A stretch of DNA of 64,000 nucleotides, from the NCBI RefSeq assembly GCF_024730785.1, contig NZ_CP102830.1, positions 4,192,001 through 4,256,000 on the forward strand, read 5' to 3'. The notes beneath the pieces are model-generated. The model was not told the DNA's origin and made no database searches. It saw only the letters and a list, made by a program, of their open reading frames with translations. Position 1 is the first letter of the stretch. The number at the start of each line of letters is the position of its first letter. Origin of the DNA: Pseudomonas sp. LS44. GTDB lineage: Bacteria > Pseudomonadota > Gammaproteobacteria > Pseudomonadales > Pseudomonadaceae. Position numbers and translations under genes: made by a program. Positions 1 to 8,100 of the stretch are shown piece after piece.

Positions 1-492
1 GATCACGCAGCCGTCGGAGTTGGTGCCGTCACGCTCCGGTACGCACTCGAAGTTGGCGACGTTGAGTACTTGCCACTCGACGCGAGCGGCCGGGTTGTAC
101 TGCTCCGGATTGATGAACAAGCAACGGCCGAACAGGTTCTGCCAGGCGGTCTGGGTAGTCATCTTCACGGCCAGGTAGTGATCGGCGGCCGAACCTACAT
201 GAACGTGGGAGACGAAATGGTCCTGGGCGTTGTTGAACGCCTCGACGCGGTCCCACAGGGCATCGAACTTGTCGGCCGGGAACTTGCGGTTGATCGGACC
301 CCAGGCGATGGCGGCGCTGGTGCTCGGCTCGTCGACGATGAAACGGTCGACCGGCGAACGCCCGGTGCGGTGGCCGGTGCGGACCACCAGAGAGCCATTG
401 CTGGCGAGCTCGCCTTCGCCGCGACGGATGGCTTCTTCGATCAATTGGGCCGCGCTGATGTCGGTGTACACGGCGGTATTGGCTTGCGTCAT
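1..492 (-). CDS. pckA: Phosphoenolpyruvate carboxykinase (ATP), N-terminal part, cut by window edge
   Basis: ATP-dependent PEP carboxykinase converts oxaloacetate and ATP to PEP, CO2 and ADP at the entry to gluconeogenesis, in the cytoplasm. The 164 visible codons start at ATG (490-492, minus strand) with [13 protein letters not shown]. They contain the family segment [14 protein letters not shown] near residue 40 and the [13 protein letters not shown] and [15 protein letters not shown] segments near the cut. The enzyme is usually about 510-540 residues, so roughly the last two thirds lie outside the window. A neighbouring hslO agrees with Pseudomonas gene order. Family assignment is from recognised sequence; nothing looks broken in the visible part. 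Confidence 0.95.
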   Translation of the reverse strand, partial: MTQANTAVYTDISAAQLIEEAIRRGEGELASNGSLVVRTGHRTGRSPVDRFIVDEPSTSAAIAWGPINRKFPADKFDALWDRVEAFNNAQDHFVSHVHVGSAADHYLAVKMTTQTAWQNLFGRCLFINPEQYNPAARVEWQVLNVANFECVPERDGTNSDGCVI

Positions 493-531
493 GTGATTCC
501 CCATCGGCTCCAGGGCCGGGCTTGCGAAAAA

Positions 532-557
532 TGTAGTAAACCTAAAGCACTACTACA
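532..557. promoter_or_regulatory. Inverted repeat upstream of pckA, candidate operator
   Basis: The arms TGTAGTA (532-538) and TACTACA (551-557) are perfect reverse complements separated by 12 bases, 40 bases upstream of the pckA start. The arm resembles half-sites of HexR-type regulators of central carbon metabolism (TGTAGT...ACTACA), but the spacing is wider than the HexR site I remember. The operator role and the regulator are inference. The rest of the 307-base gap between pckA and hslO shows nothing else I can name. Confidence 0.4.
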
Positions 558-799
558 GAAAAAAAGTGCGCGGATTATGCCAGAGGATGCTACGCCTGTG
601 CGAGGCATCTGGTCGTGGCGTCGGCGGCACTGAAAACCCCTGCAAAACGTGGCGCTACCGCGCGCAACCGGGCCGTTCTGGCGTGCCACCCCGCCCGGTT
701 TGGACCGCCGCATCGAGAATGGTTCCGCGCGCCTGCCGCACGGCGGGGTGCGGAGCAGCACCGGCCACGACTGACGCGCCTGGCGGCCGCCCGGCCCGA

Positions 800-1687
800 T
801 CAGTGACGGGTATCGGAGGCCGGCTGGACGCCGCCGCCGGCGAACAGCTGGGCGATATCGGTCGCATCGAAGGCATAGCGCTGATTGCAGAACTGACAGT
901 CGATCACCACTTCGCCGCCCTTCTCGGCCAGCAATTGCTCGACATCAGCCTGGCCCAGGCTGATCAGCGCCCGCGCCGAACGGTCGCGCGAGCAGCTGCA
1001 GCGAAACTCCAAAGCGAGTGGATCGAAAAGACGCACCGCGTCCTGGTGATAGAGGCGGTGCAGCACCGTCTGGTTGTCCAGACCGAGCAGTTCCTCGGCG
1101 CTCAGGGTGTCGGCCAGGGTGGTCACGTGCTGCCAGCTGGCGGCGCGCTCTTCAGCCTCTTTCAGGCGATCGGCAGGCAATTGCTGGAGCAACAGCCCGC
1201 GCGCGCGGCTGCCATCGGCGTGCAACCAGAAGCGCGTGGGCAACTGTTCGGAGGAGGCGAAATACTGCGACAGACATTCGGCAAGGTTATGCCCATCGAG
1301 CGCCACGATGCCTTGGTAGCGCTGGCCACGGCGTGGCTCGACGGTGATGGTCAGGCTGCCTTCGGGCATCAGCTCGGCCAGACCGCTGCCGGCGCTGACT
1401 TGCTCGGCATGGAAACGCGCGATGCCGCGCAGCTCGCGGGCGCTGGAGCATTCGACCATCAGCAGCGGCACGGCGCCGGCCGAGCGCGCCTGCAGGACCA
1501 GCAGGCCATCGAACTTCAGGGTGCCGACCAGCAGCGCCGCAGCAGCGAGCATTTCGCCGAGCAACTGGGCGACCGGCTCGGGGTACTCATGCTTGGCCAG
1601 CACATGGCGATAGCTGGCGTCGAGCGCAACCAGCTCGCCGCGCACGTCGGAATCATCGAAAAGAAAGCGTTGGGAAAAGTCAGACAT
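800..1687 (-). CDS. hslO: Hsp33 redox-regulated chaperone (HslO)
   Basis: Cytoplasmic holdase chaperone switched on by oxidation of a zinc-binding cysteine cluster. The 295-residue product starts [12 protein letters not shown]; an upstream in-frame ATG would add 15 atypical residues, so I chose the inner start. The C-terminal redox switch is complete: Cys230, Cys232, Cys264 and Cys267 form C-x-C-x31-C-x2-C, the family pattern. The N-terminal segment with [10 protein letters not shown] and the LLQQLPA stretch matches the Hsp33 fold domain. Length fits the family (about 290). It lies between pckA and hslR, as in other Pseudomonas, and probably has its own promoter. Confidence 0.97.
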   Translation of the reverse strand: MSDFSQRFLFDDSDVRGELVALDASYRHVLAKHEYPEPVAQLLGEMLAAAALLVGTLKFDGLLVLQARSAGAVPLLMVECSSARELRGIARFHAEQVSAGSGLAELMPEGSLTITVEPRRGQRYQGIVALDGHNLAECLSQYFASSEQLPTRFWLHADGSRARGLLLQQLPADRLKEAEERAASWQHVTTLADTLSAEELLGLDNQTVLHRLYHQDAVRLFDPLALEFRCSCSRDRSARALISLGQADVEQLLAEKGGEVVIDCQFCNQRYAFDATDIAQLFAGGGVQPASDTRH

Positions 1688-1829
1688 GCCGGAGTCGCCG
1701 CGAGAAGCCAGGGCCGGCGATTTTAGGCGCAAAGCCGGGAGCGACCAAGGGCCTCTTGTCCAGCGACATGTGGTGGGGCTTTTCCGGTGCTGGTGCGAAG
1801 TCTTGATGCGCGGTGGGCTGTGGCTTTTT

Positions 1830-1942
1830 ATCCCCTCGCCCCTCTGGGGAGAGGGTTAGGGAGAGGGGTGTGCGCTCAAGCCCACATGTGTCCGCCTGAC
1901 TGCCCTCTCCCCCAGCCCCTCTCCCATAAATGGGAGAGGGGA
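1830..1942. repeat. CT-rich palindromic intergenic repeat (family D)
   Basis: Two hairpin units, each with runs like CCCTCTCCC facing GGGAGAGGG, lie about 1830-1869 and 1900-1942 in the hslO-hslR gap (1688-2029). The same unit pair recurs at 29931-30052. They could fold as strong hairpins on either strand. No coding potential is seen, and the rest of the gap holds nothing I recognise. Confidence 0.75.
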
Positions 1943-2029
1943 GCACGGCGGCGATACATGTAAGAGGGGGGAGGCACAGCAGCGCCTTCGGTGGCTATCT
2001 GCTAGAGCCCCATCAGTTCATGTTCTCGC

Positions 2030-2428
2030 TCACTGATCCTGCCGATCACGAAAGGTCGACAGATCGCGGCGCTGCTTCTTGCTCGGCCGACCCTCGGTAC
2101 TCACGCCCAAGGCGCCAGCCTTGCGCTGCGCGGCGGCCTGCTCGCGACGGGCGATGCTGTCGGCGGTCTCGCTGTACAGCATTTGGGCCTCGGGCGCACC
2201 GCGGCGAACCACCGAGAGCGCCTGGACGATCACCGTGCGTTCGTCGAAACCAGTACGGATCAACAGCTCGTCACCCACTTTCGGCTCCTTGCTCGGCTTG
2301 CAGCGTTCGCCCCGGCAGTGCACCTTGCCACCCTCAATGGCCGCTTTGGCGAGGCCTCGGGTCTTGTAGAAACGCGCCGCCCACAGCCATTTGTCCAGGC
2401 GCACCTTGTCGTCGTGTTTGTCGCTCAT
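2030..2428 (-). CDS. hslR: Hsp15, S4-domain ribosome-associated heat-shock protein
   Basis: Hsp15 binds stalled 50S subunits that still carry peptidyl-tRNA and helps recycle them. The product is 132 residues from ATG at 2426-2428 (MSDKHDDKVRLDKWLW). The S4 RNA-binding domain is at residues 8-65, with the family segment VRLDKWLWAARFYKTR and the KVHCRGERCKPS loop. The C-terminal tail is basic (KKQRRDLSTFR), as usual. Length matches E. coli HslR (133). A longer frame upstream would add 46 residues without family character. It sits beside hslO, another heat-shock gene, but a repeat-filled gap separates them. Confidence 0.95.
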   Translation of the reverse strand: MSDKHDDKVRLDKWLWAARFYKTRGLAKAAIEGGKVHCRGERCKPSKEPKVGDELLIRTGFDERTVIVQALSVVRRGAPEAQMLYSETADSIARREQAAAQRKAGALGVSTEGRPSKKQRRDLSTFRDRQDQ

Positions 2429-2571
2429 CGCAGATTCCACCCTCGGCCAGAGCTCAATCGCACAATGAAATGCCACCGCGGTAAACCGCTGGCGCGCGCG
2501 GATGCAGTTGTCATGCAGCCCGACTAGAATGCCGACATCTCTTTCACGGTGGCTGGCTCGGTACACTTATT

Positions 2572-3045
2572 TTGAAGACCTTCGACCACCTTTCGGTAAT
2601 CGGTTTGCGTGAATGGATCAACCTGCCGGACCTCGGCATGGTCGGTCTGCGCGCCAAGATCGACACCGGCGCCAGCACCTCGACCCTGCATGCCAGCGAA
2701 ATCCAGACCTTTCAGCGCGATGGCGGAGAATGGGTGCGCTTCACCGCCCACCTCGGCACGCTGGTGCAGCGCCGGCATCGCTGCGAGGCGCCGCTGGTCA
2801 CGCAGAAAAACATCCGCAGCTCCAACGGCCAGGCGCAGAGCCGCTATGTGATTCGCACTTTGTTGACCCTGGGCGATCGTAGCTGGCAAGTGGAGTTCAC
2901 CCTGGCCTGTCGCAAGACCATGCGTTATCGCGTACTGCTCGGTTCCAAGGCGCTGGTGCATGGCCAACTGGTGGTCAACCCGGCGTTGACCTACGTCCAA
3001 GACAAACCGCTTCTCCCCTCTTCCCCCATCACAGGTGCTGCATGA
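2572..3045 (+). CDS. rimB: RimB-type retropepsin-like protease, partner of RimK
   Basis: A member of the 'ATP-dependent zinc protease' family, which has a retropepsin-like aspartate motif. In Pseudomonas, RimB acts with RimK in ribosomal protein S6 glutamation. The product is 157 residues. The active-site-like motif [14 protein letters not shown] lies near residue 30 and VLLGSKALV near the end. Translation appears to start at TTG (2572-2574, followed by [10 protein letters not shown]); no ATG precedes it in frame and no strong ribosome binding site is visible. Its stop overlaps the rimK start as ATGA, implying translational coupling. Confidence 0.9.
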   Translation: MKTFDHLSVIGLREWINLPDLGMVGLRAKIDTGASTSTLHASEIQTFQRDGGEWVRFTAHLGTLVQRRHRCEAPLVTQKNIRSSNGQAQSRYVIRTLLTLGDRSWQVEFTLACRKTMRYRVLLGSKALVHGQLVVNPALTYVQDKPLLPSSPITGAA

Positions 3046-3947
3046 AGATTGCTGTGCTGTCGCGCAACCCGCGTCTGTACTCCACCCGCCGTCTGGTCGA
3101 AGCCGGCGAGCAACGCGGTCACGAGATGGTGGTGATCGACACCCTGCGCGCCTACATGAACATCGCCAGCCACAAGCCGCAGATCCATTACCGCGGCCGC
3201 CCGCTGGAGGGCTTCGACGCGGTGATCCCACGGATCGGCGCCTCGGTGACCTTCTATGGCTGCGCGGTGCTGCGCCAGTTCGAGATGCAGGGCGTATTCC
3301 CGCTCAACGAGTCGGTGGCGATCAGCCGCTCGCGCGACAAGCTGCGCTCGCTGCAGCTGCTATCGCGCAAGGGCATTGGCCTGCCGGTGACCGGCTTCGC
3401 CCACTCGCCAGACGATGTGCCCGACCTGATCCAGATGGTCAACGGCGCGCCGCTGGTGATCAAGGTGCTGGAGGGCACCCAGGGCATCGGCGTGGTGTTG
3501 TGCGAGACCGAGAAAGCCGCCGAATCGGTGATCGAGGCGTTCATGGGTCTCAAGCAGGACATCATGGTCCAGGAGTACATCAAGGAAGCCGGCGGTGCCG
3601 ATATCCGCTGCTTCGTGGTCGGCGACAAGGTGATCGCCTCGATGAAGCGCCAGGCCAAACCCGGCGAGTTCCGCTCCAACCTGCACCGCGGCGGCACCGC
3701 CAGCCTGATCAAGATCACCCCGGAAGAACGCATGACCGCGCTCCGCGCCGCGCGGGTGATGGGCCTGTCGGTGGCGGGGGTGGATATCCTGCGTTCCAAT
3801 CACGGCCCGCTGGTGATGGAGGTGAATTCCTCACCAGGCCTGGAAGGCATCGAGGTGACCACCGGCAAGGACGTCGCCAGCATCATCATCGAATACCTGG
3901 AGAAGAACGCCGAGCACGGCCTGACCCGCACCAAGGGCAAGGGCTAA
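3042..3947 (+). CDS. rimK: Ribosomal protein S6--L-glutamate ligase RimK
   Basis: ATP-grasp ligase that adds glutamates to the C-terminus of ribosomal protein S6. The 301-residue product starts [18 protein letters not shown] and matches the usual length (about 300). Recognisable parts are the N-terminal preATP-grasp region to about residue 100, the ATP-binding loop [10 protein letters not shown] near residue 145, [19 protein letters not shown] near residue 178, and the metal-binding [14 protein letters not shown] near residue 263. The ATG overlaps the rimB stop by four bases (ATGA), so the two genes form one operon. No third rimA-like gene follows here. Confidence 0.96.
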   Translation: MKIAVLSRNPRLYSTRRLVEAGEQRGHEMVVIDTLRAYMNIASHKPQIHYRGRPLEGFDAVIPRIGASVTFYGCAVLRQFEMQGVFPLNESVAISRSRDKLRSLQLLSRKGIGLPVTGFAHSPDDVPDLIQMVNGAPLVIKVLEGTQGIGVVLCETEKAAESVIEAFMGLKQDIMVQEYIKEAGGADIRCFVVGDKVIASMKRQAKPGEFRSNLHRGGTASLIKITPEERMTALRAARVMGLSVAGVDILRSNHGPLVMEVNSSPGLEGIEVTTGKDVASIIIEYLEKNAEHGLTRTKGKG

Positions 3948-3956
3948 ACCTTGATT

Positions 3957-4053
3957 CGTAGGGTGGGTGTAACCCACCGCCCAGGCTGGATGCGGGTGTT
4001 CGGGGTGCTGCCGCCTGGCGGGTTACGCCGCTACGCGGCTAACCCGCCCTACA
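3957..4053. repeat. Palindromic intergenic repeat (family B, GTAGGGTGGGTTA type)
   Basis: The unit opens with GTAGGGTGGGTGTAACCCACC and closes with GGCTAACCCGCCCTAC, its approximate reverse complement, around a variable middle. Close relatives occur at 11568-11671, 21047-21076 and 29739-29770. It lies between rimK and the terminator at 4085. Confidence 0.75.
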
Positions 4054-4084
4054 AAAACGAGGTGCAACACTTCACTGGTCATAG

Positions 4085-4122
4085 CCAATAAAAAGCCCCG
4101 CAGGTGCGGGGCTTTTTATTGG
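4085..4122. terminator. Bidirectional rho-independent terminator, rimK / SapC gene
   Basis: A long perfect dyad has arms 4085-4102 and 4105-4122. Its GC core GCCCCGC/GCGGGGC is flanked by A-runs and T-runs on both sides. It can end transcription of rimK (plus) and of the convergent SapC-family gene (minus). Confidence 0.92.
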
Positions 4123-4130
4123 CGGCGTGC

Positions 4131-4886
4131 TCAGTGGCGGGTTTCGTCCGCCACTTGCGCATCCGCCGGCTTATTGTTGATGAAGCGCTCGAACAGCTGG
4201 TTGGCGTTGCCCAGCGACATCAGGTGCGCATAGATCCAGCCGAGGAAGCCGCTCTTGTGCAGGCTCAGCACCTGCTCGTCGGACAGTGCGGCGAACTTGG
4301 CCTCGTCGATCGCCTGGAAATCACGCAGCACGAAGCTTTCGCCATTCGCATGGGTCAGTTGCAGGTTGCGCGGGGTGAGCAGTCCCAGCTCGTTGAGAGT
4401 CGACACCAGCAGACGGGTACGCTCCATCTCGTGGGTGAAATTCTGCAGGAACTGGATCATCTCGTTGAGGTAGGCGCTGTTCTCGCCTTCGTCGGTGAAC
4501 AGTTGGCGACCGGCTTCCTCGTTCCAGCCGCTGTAGGCGGCGTCGAAGCAGACGGTGAAATTCTGGCTGGCATCCTGGGCGAGCACGAACGGATAGCGCC
4601 GCACGAACGCCGGCACGTAGGTATTCGCTTGCCATTGCTGAGCAGCGTCGAGGTAGGCGTTGTGGCCTTCCTTCAGACCGAGCAAGGCGATCGGCATCAG
4701 CTGTTCGCCCTGGCCGATGAACACGATTGGGTAATGCCGCGCGGCCTGGAAGAACTCCAGCCCGGCCAGCGGCACCAGATGCGTCTGCGCGGCGAAAGCG
4801 CAGTTCTCGGCGGCTTTGAGCTTGAGGTTCTTGTGCTCGTCACGATTGAGCGCCTTGATTTCCTTGTACAACAACATCGTGGTCAT
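4131..4886 (-). CDS. SapC family protein
   Basis: A 251-residue protein matching the SapC family (Pfam SapC, PF07277), named after a gene linked to S-layer export in Campylobacter; the molecular function is unknown to me. Visible family-like segments are HLVPLAGLEFFQAARHYPIVF (near residues 36-56), the central CFDAAYSGWNEEAGRQLF, and LNELGLLTPRNL. There is no signal peptide. The start MTTMLLYKEI follows a good GGGGAGA binding site six bases upstream. Just upstream on the same strand lies the tpsB relic; SapC-family genes sometimes accompany two-partner secretion genes, so both may be remains of one cluster (inference). Confidence 0.85.
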   Translation of the reverse strand: MTTMLLYKEIKALNRDEHKNLKLKAAENCAFAAQTHLVPLAGLEFFQAARHYPIVFIGQGEQLMPIALLGLKEGHNAYLDAAQQWQANTYVPAFVRRYPFVLAQDASQNFTVCFDAAYSGWNEEAGRQLFTDEGENSAYLNEMIQFLQNFTHEMERTRLLVSTLNELGLLTPRNLQLTHANGESFVLRDFQAIDEAKFAALSDEQVLSLHKSGFLGWIYAHLMSLGNANQLFERFINNKPADAQVADETRH

Positions 4887-4912
4887 TCCCGTCTCCCCGG
4901 AGTTTTGTTTTT

Positions 4913-5140
4913 TTAACGAATGATCAATTGCGCCAGAACCTGGCCGCTGTCCTGGTCCGGCACCACATCTTTAAGTGTGTTCGCGGCAATCAGGCTGAGG
5001 CTCACATGCCGGCCCCAGTCGAAGTTGAGGCCGACGCCAACGCTTTGCAGATCGACGTCGGCGGTGCCCAACTCCATGGCCCGACCGTAATCGAAAAAGA
5101 TGAAGGGTTGCCAGTGTTCGTTGCCATCCGCACGCCTGCC
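4913..5140 (-). pseudogene. C-terminal relic of a TpsB (ShlB/FhaC/HecB) outer-membrane transporter
   Basis: About 70 codons remain open to TAA at 4913-4915. They read as the last beta-strands of a two-partner-secretion transporter: WQPFIFFDYGRAMELG, then SVGVGLNFDWGRHVSLSL, then QVLAQLIIR at the end. The FFDYGR and GVGL.F.WGRH patterns are typical of the C-terminus of ShlB/FhaC proteins, which are normally about 550 residues, so nearly 90 percent is gone. No start codon or POTRA domain remains. The frame abuts, in register, the stop of the LOV-GGDEF-EAL gene. A deletion joining the two loci is the simplest reading (inference). The call rests on pattern, not on an alignment. Confidence 0.6.
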
Positions 5141-8100
5141 TCAGACGTGCGTCGAGGTGCGCTGGTAGGCACCCAGCCAACCGGCGAACGTCGCCTCATC
5201 CATCGGCTCGCCGAAGTAGTAGCCCTGCCCCAGGGCGCAGTCATGCAGGCGCAGGTGTTCGGCCTGGGCGTGGTTCTCCACGCCTTCGGCGATGCACTCG
5301 AGACCGAGGTTGCGGGCGATCACCAGGATGGTCTCCACCAACATGCGGCCGCTGCCTTCATTCTCCAGGTCGCTGATGAAGCTGCGGTCGATCTTCAGGC
5401 GGTCCAGCGGCAGGCGCTTGAGGTAAGTCAGCGAGGAATAGCCGGTACCGAAATCGTCGATGGCGAAGCGCACGCCGAGGGCCTTGAGCGCGTGCATCGC
5501 GGCGATGCACTGGTCGACGTCCTCAAGCAGCACGCCTTCGGTGATCTCCAGTTCCAGCACGCTGGCCGGCAGGCGATGGCGCTGCAGGCAGTCGCTGACG
5601 CGCGCCACCAGCCCCGTCTGGCGCAGCTCGCGCGGGCTGAGGTTGACCGCCAGGACCAGCTGCGGCCACTGCGCGTGCCAGCGCGCCAGTACCGTGCAGG
5701 CATTCTCCAGCACCCAGGCGCCGAGTTCCTGGATCAGCCCGGTGTCCTCGGCCAGCGGAATGAACTGGCTGGGCGGAATCTCGCCGCGTTCCGGGTGCCG
5801 CCAGCGCAGCAGTACTTCGGCGCCGGCCACTTCGCCGCTGGCCAGCGCCAGTTGCGGCTGGAACACCAGGTGCAGCTGGCCGCGCGCCATAGCCTGGCGC
5901 AATTCGCTCTGCAGCAGTAGGCGCTGGTCGATCACTGCCTGCATCTCCGGGGCGAAGAAGTGCAGCGCGTTGCGTCCGCCGTGCTTGGCGCGGTACATCG
6001 CGGTGTCGGCCTGCTTGAGCACGTCAGCGGCGCCCTGGGTGCCGAGCGGGTGCAGGGCGATGCCGATGCTGGCGCTGACCGACAGTTCGTGCTGGTCGAT
6101 CTGGTAGCTGCCGAGCAGGCTGGCGAGCAGCTTCTCGCCGACTTCCGCGGCATGCTCGCCGGCGGCCGCCGGGCTGTCGCCGAGGGCCTCGAGAAGCACC
6201 ACGAACTCGTCGCCACCGAGCCGCGCCAGGGTGTCCTCGGCGCGCAGACAGCCGGCCAGGCGCGCGGTCACCTCGCGTAGCAGCGCATCGCCGACCGGAT
6301 GGCCGAGGCTGTCGTTGACGGTCTTGAAGTGGTCGAGGTCGATGAACAGCAGCGCGCCAAAACTGCTTTCGCGATGCTCGCGAGCCATGGCCTGTTGCAG
6401 ACGATCAAGCAGCAGGCGGCGGTTGGGCAAGCCGGTGAGCTCATCGCTGAAGGCCAGGCGCTCGATTTCGCGCTGGTAGCGCTGGCGCTCGGAAATGTCG
6501 GTGACGCTGAGGCGCACCAGCGGCCGCTCGCCGCCGGGCAGACGTACCAGACGCACCTCGCAGGGACGCTGGCGGCCGGCGGCGTCGCGCATCAGCCACT
6601 CGAACACCGGCGTCTCGCCCTCCAGGGCGGCGCGCGCATAGGCGCGCGCGACTTCCAGCGAGGGGCGCCCGTCGGGCTGCAACAGCGGGCTGAAGCTGGT
6701 CGGCATGCGACCGATCAGCTGCCCGCGCGGCAGGCCGAGCAGGCGCACGGCGTTCTCGTTGGCCTCGACGATGCCGCGCTGGGTGTCGAACATCAGGATC
6801 GCTTCCGGGGCGTGCTCGACCAGGGTGCGATAGCGCGCTTCGGCATCGCGCCGCGCGGTGATGTCCTCGACCAACACCAGACAGGCTTCCAGGCAGCCCT
6901 GCGCATCGCGCACCGCGCGCAGACTCAGGCGGGTGTAGACCACGCTGGCGTCGGCACGCAGAAAGCGTTTTTCCACTTCGTAATCTTCGCGCGTGCCGGC
7001 TTTCACCGCTTCGAACAGCGGCTCTTCAAGCGCCAGGTCGTCAGCGTGAGTGATCGCCGACCAGGTCGAACCGCACAATTCGTCGCGGCTACGACCCAAC
7101 ACCTGGCAGAGCTTGGTGTTGACCTCCAGCCACAGGCGCTGCGGGTCGATCATCGCCATGCCGATCAGCGGCGCCTCGAAGAACAGCCGCAACCATTCGT
7201 CACGCTCGCGCAATTGCTCCTCGGCGCGCTTGCGCATGCTGAGATCCTGCAACGCGCCGTAGAGGCGAATCGCCTGGTCACCATCACGCTCGGCTAGACC
7301 CTTGATGCGCACGTAGCGACTGTTGCCACGGGCGCTGAGCAGGCGCAGTTCGAGGTCGAACGGCGCATCGTGCTCCAGGGTGCGCGCCAACGCCTGCTCG
7401 AATTGCCGGCGGTTTTCGTCGTCGAAATAGCGCAAGGTCTGCTCCAGGCTCGGCGTCACCCCGGAGGGGTCGAGCTCAAAAATACGGAAGCAGCCCTCGC
7501 TCCAGAACATGCTGGAATCGCGCAGATTCAGAACCCAGCCGCCGATGTCGGCGATCGCTTCGGTCTGCGCCAGCAGATGGGTCTGGCGCAGCAGCTCCTC
7601 GCGGCGCTTGGCCAGTTCCACGCCCTGGGTTTCCCGCGCGCTGACATCATGCTGCAGGGCGACGAAATGACTGATGCCCTGTCCGTCACGCATCGGCGCG
7701 AGGATGATCTCGTTCCAGAACAGGCTGCCGTTCTTGCGATAGTTGCGCAGCACCACCTGACACGACTCGCCCTGCTGCAAGGCGCTGCGCAGACGCTGCA
7801 GCTCGCTCTGATTGCGGTCCCGGCCCTGCAGGAAGCGGCAGTTCTGGCCGAGAATTTCCTCGCGGGTGTAACCGCTGATGCGCTCGAACGCCGCGTTGCA
7901 GTAGATCAACGGCAGATCCGCCTGCCGCGCATCGGCGATGCTCACGCCGGTTGGGCTGGCCTCCAGCGCCACATTGGCCAGCGCCAGTTGCTGCTGGACA
8001 TCGACGCCGCGACCTAAGGCCATGCGCAGATCGCTGAGGCTGCGGCCGACCAGCAGGGCGGCGAACAGCAACAGCAGCACGCTGACATGCAGCGCACTGA

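Noticed and set aside
566..1726. A 386-codon frame opposite hslO
   Set aside because: Covers hslO, whose product is unmistakable; the frame has no family similarity.
2429..2566. 46-residue N-terminal extension of HslR
   Set aside because: The extension runs across the divergent promoter region toward rimB and has no family similarity; ATG 2428 gives the normal Hsp15 length.
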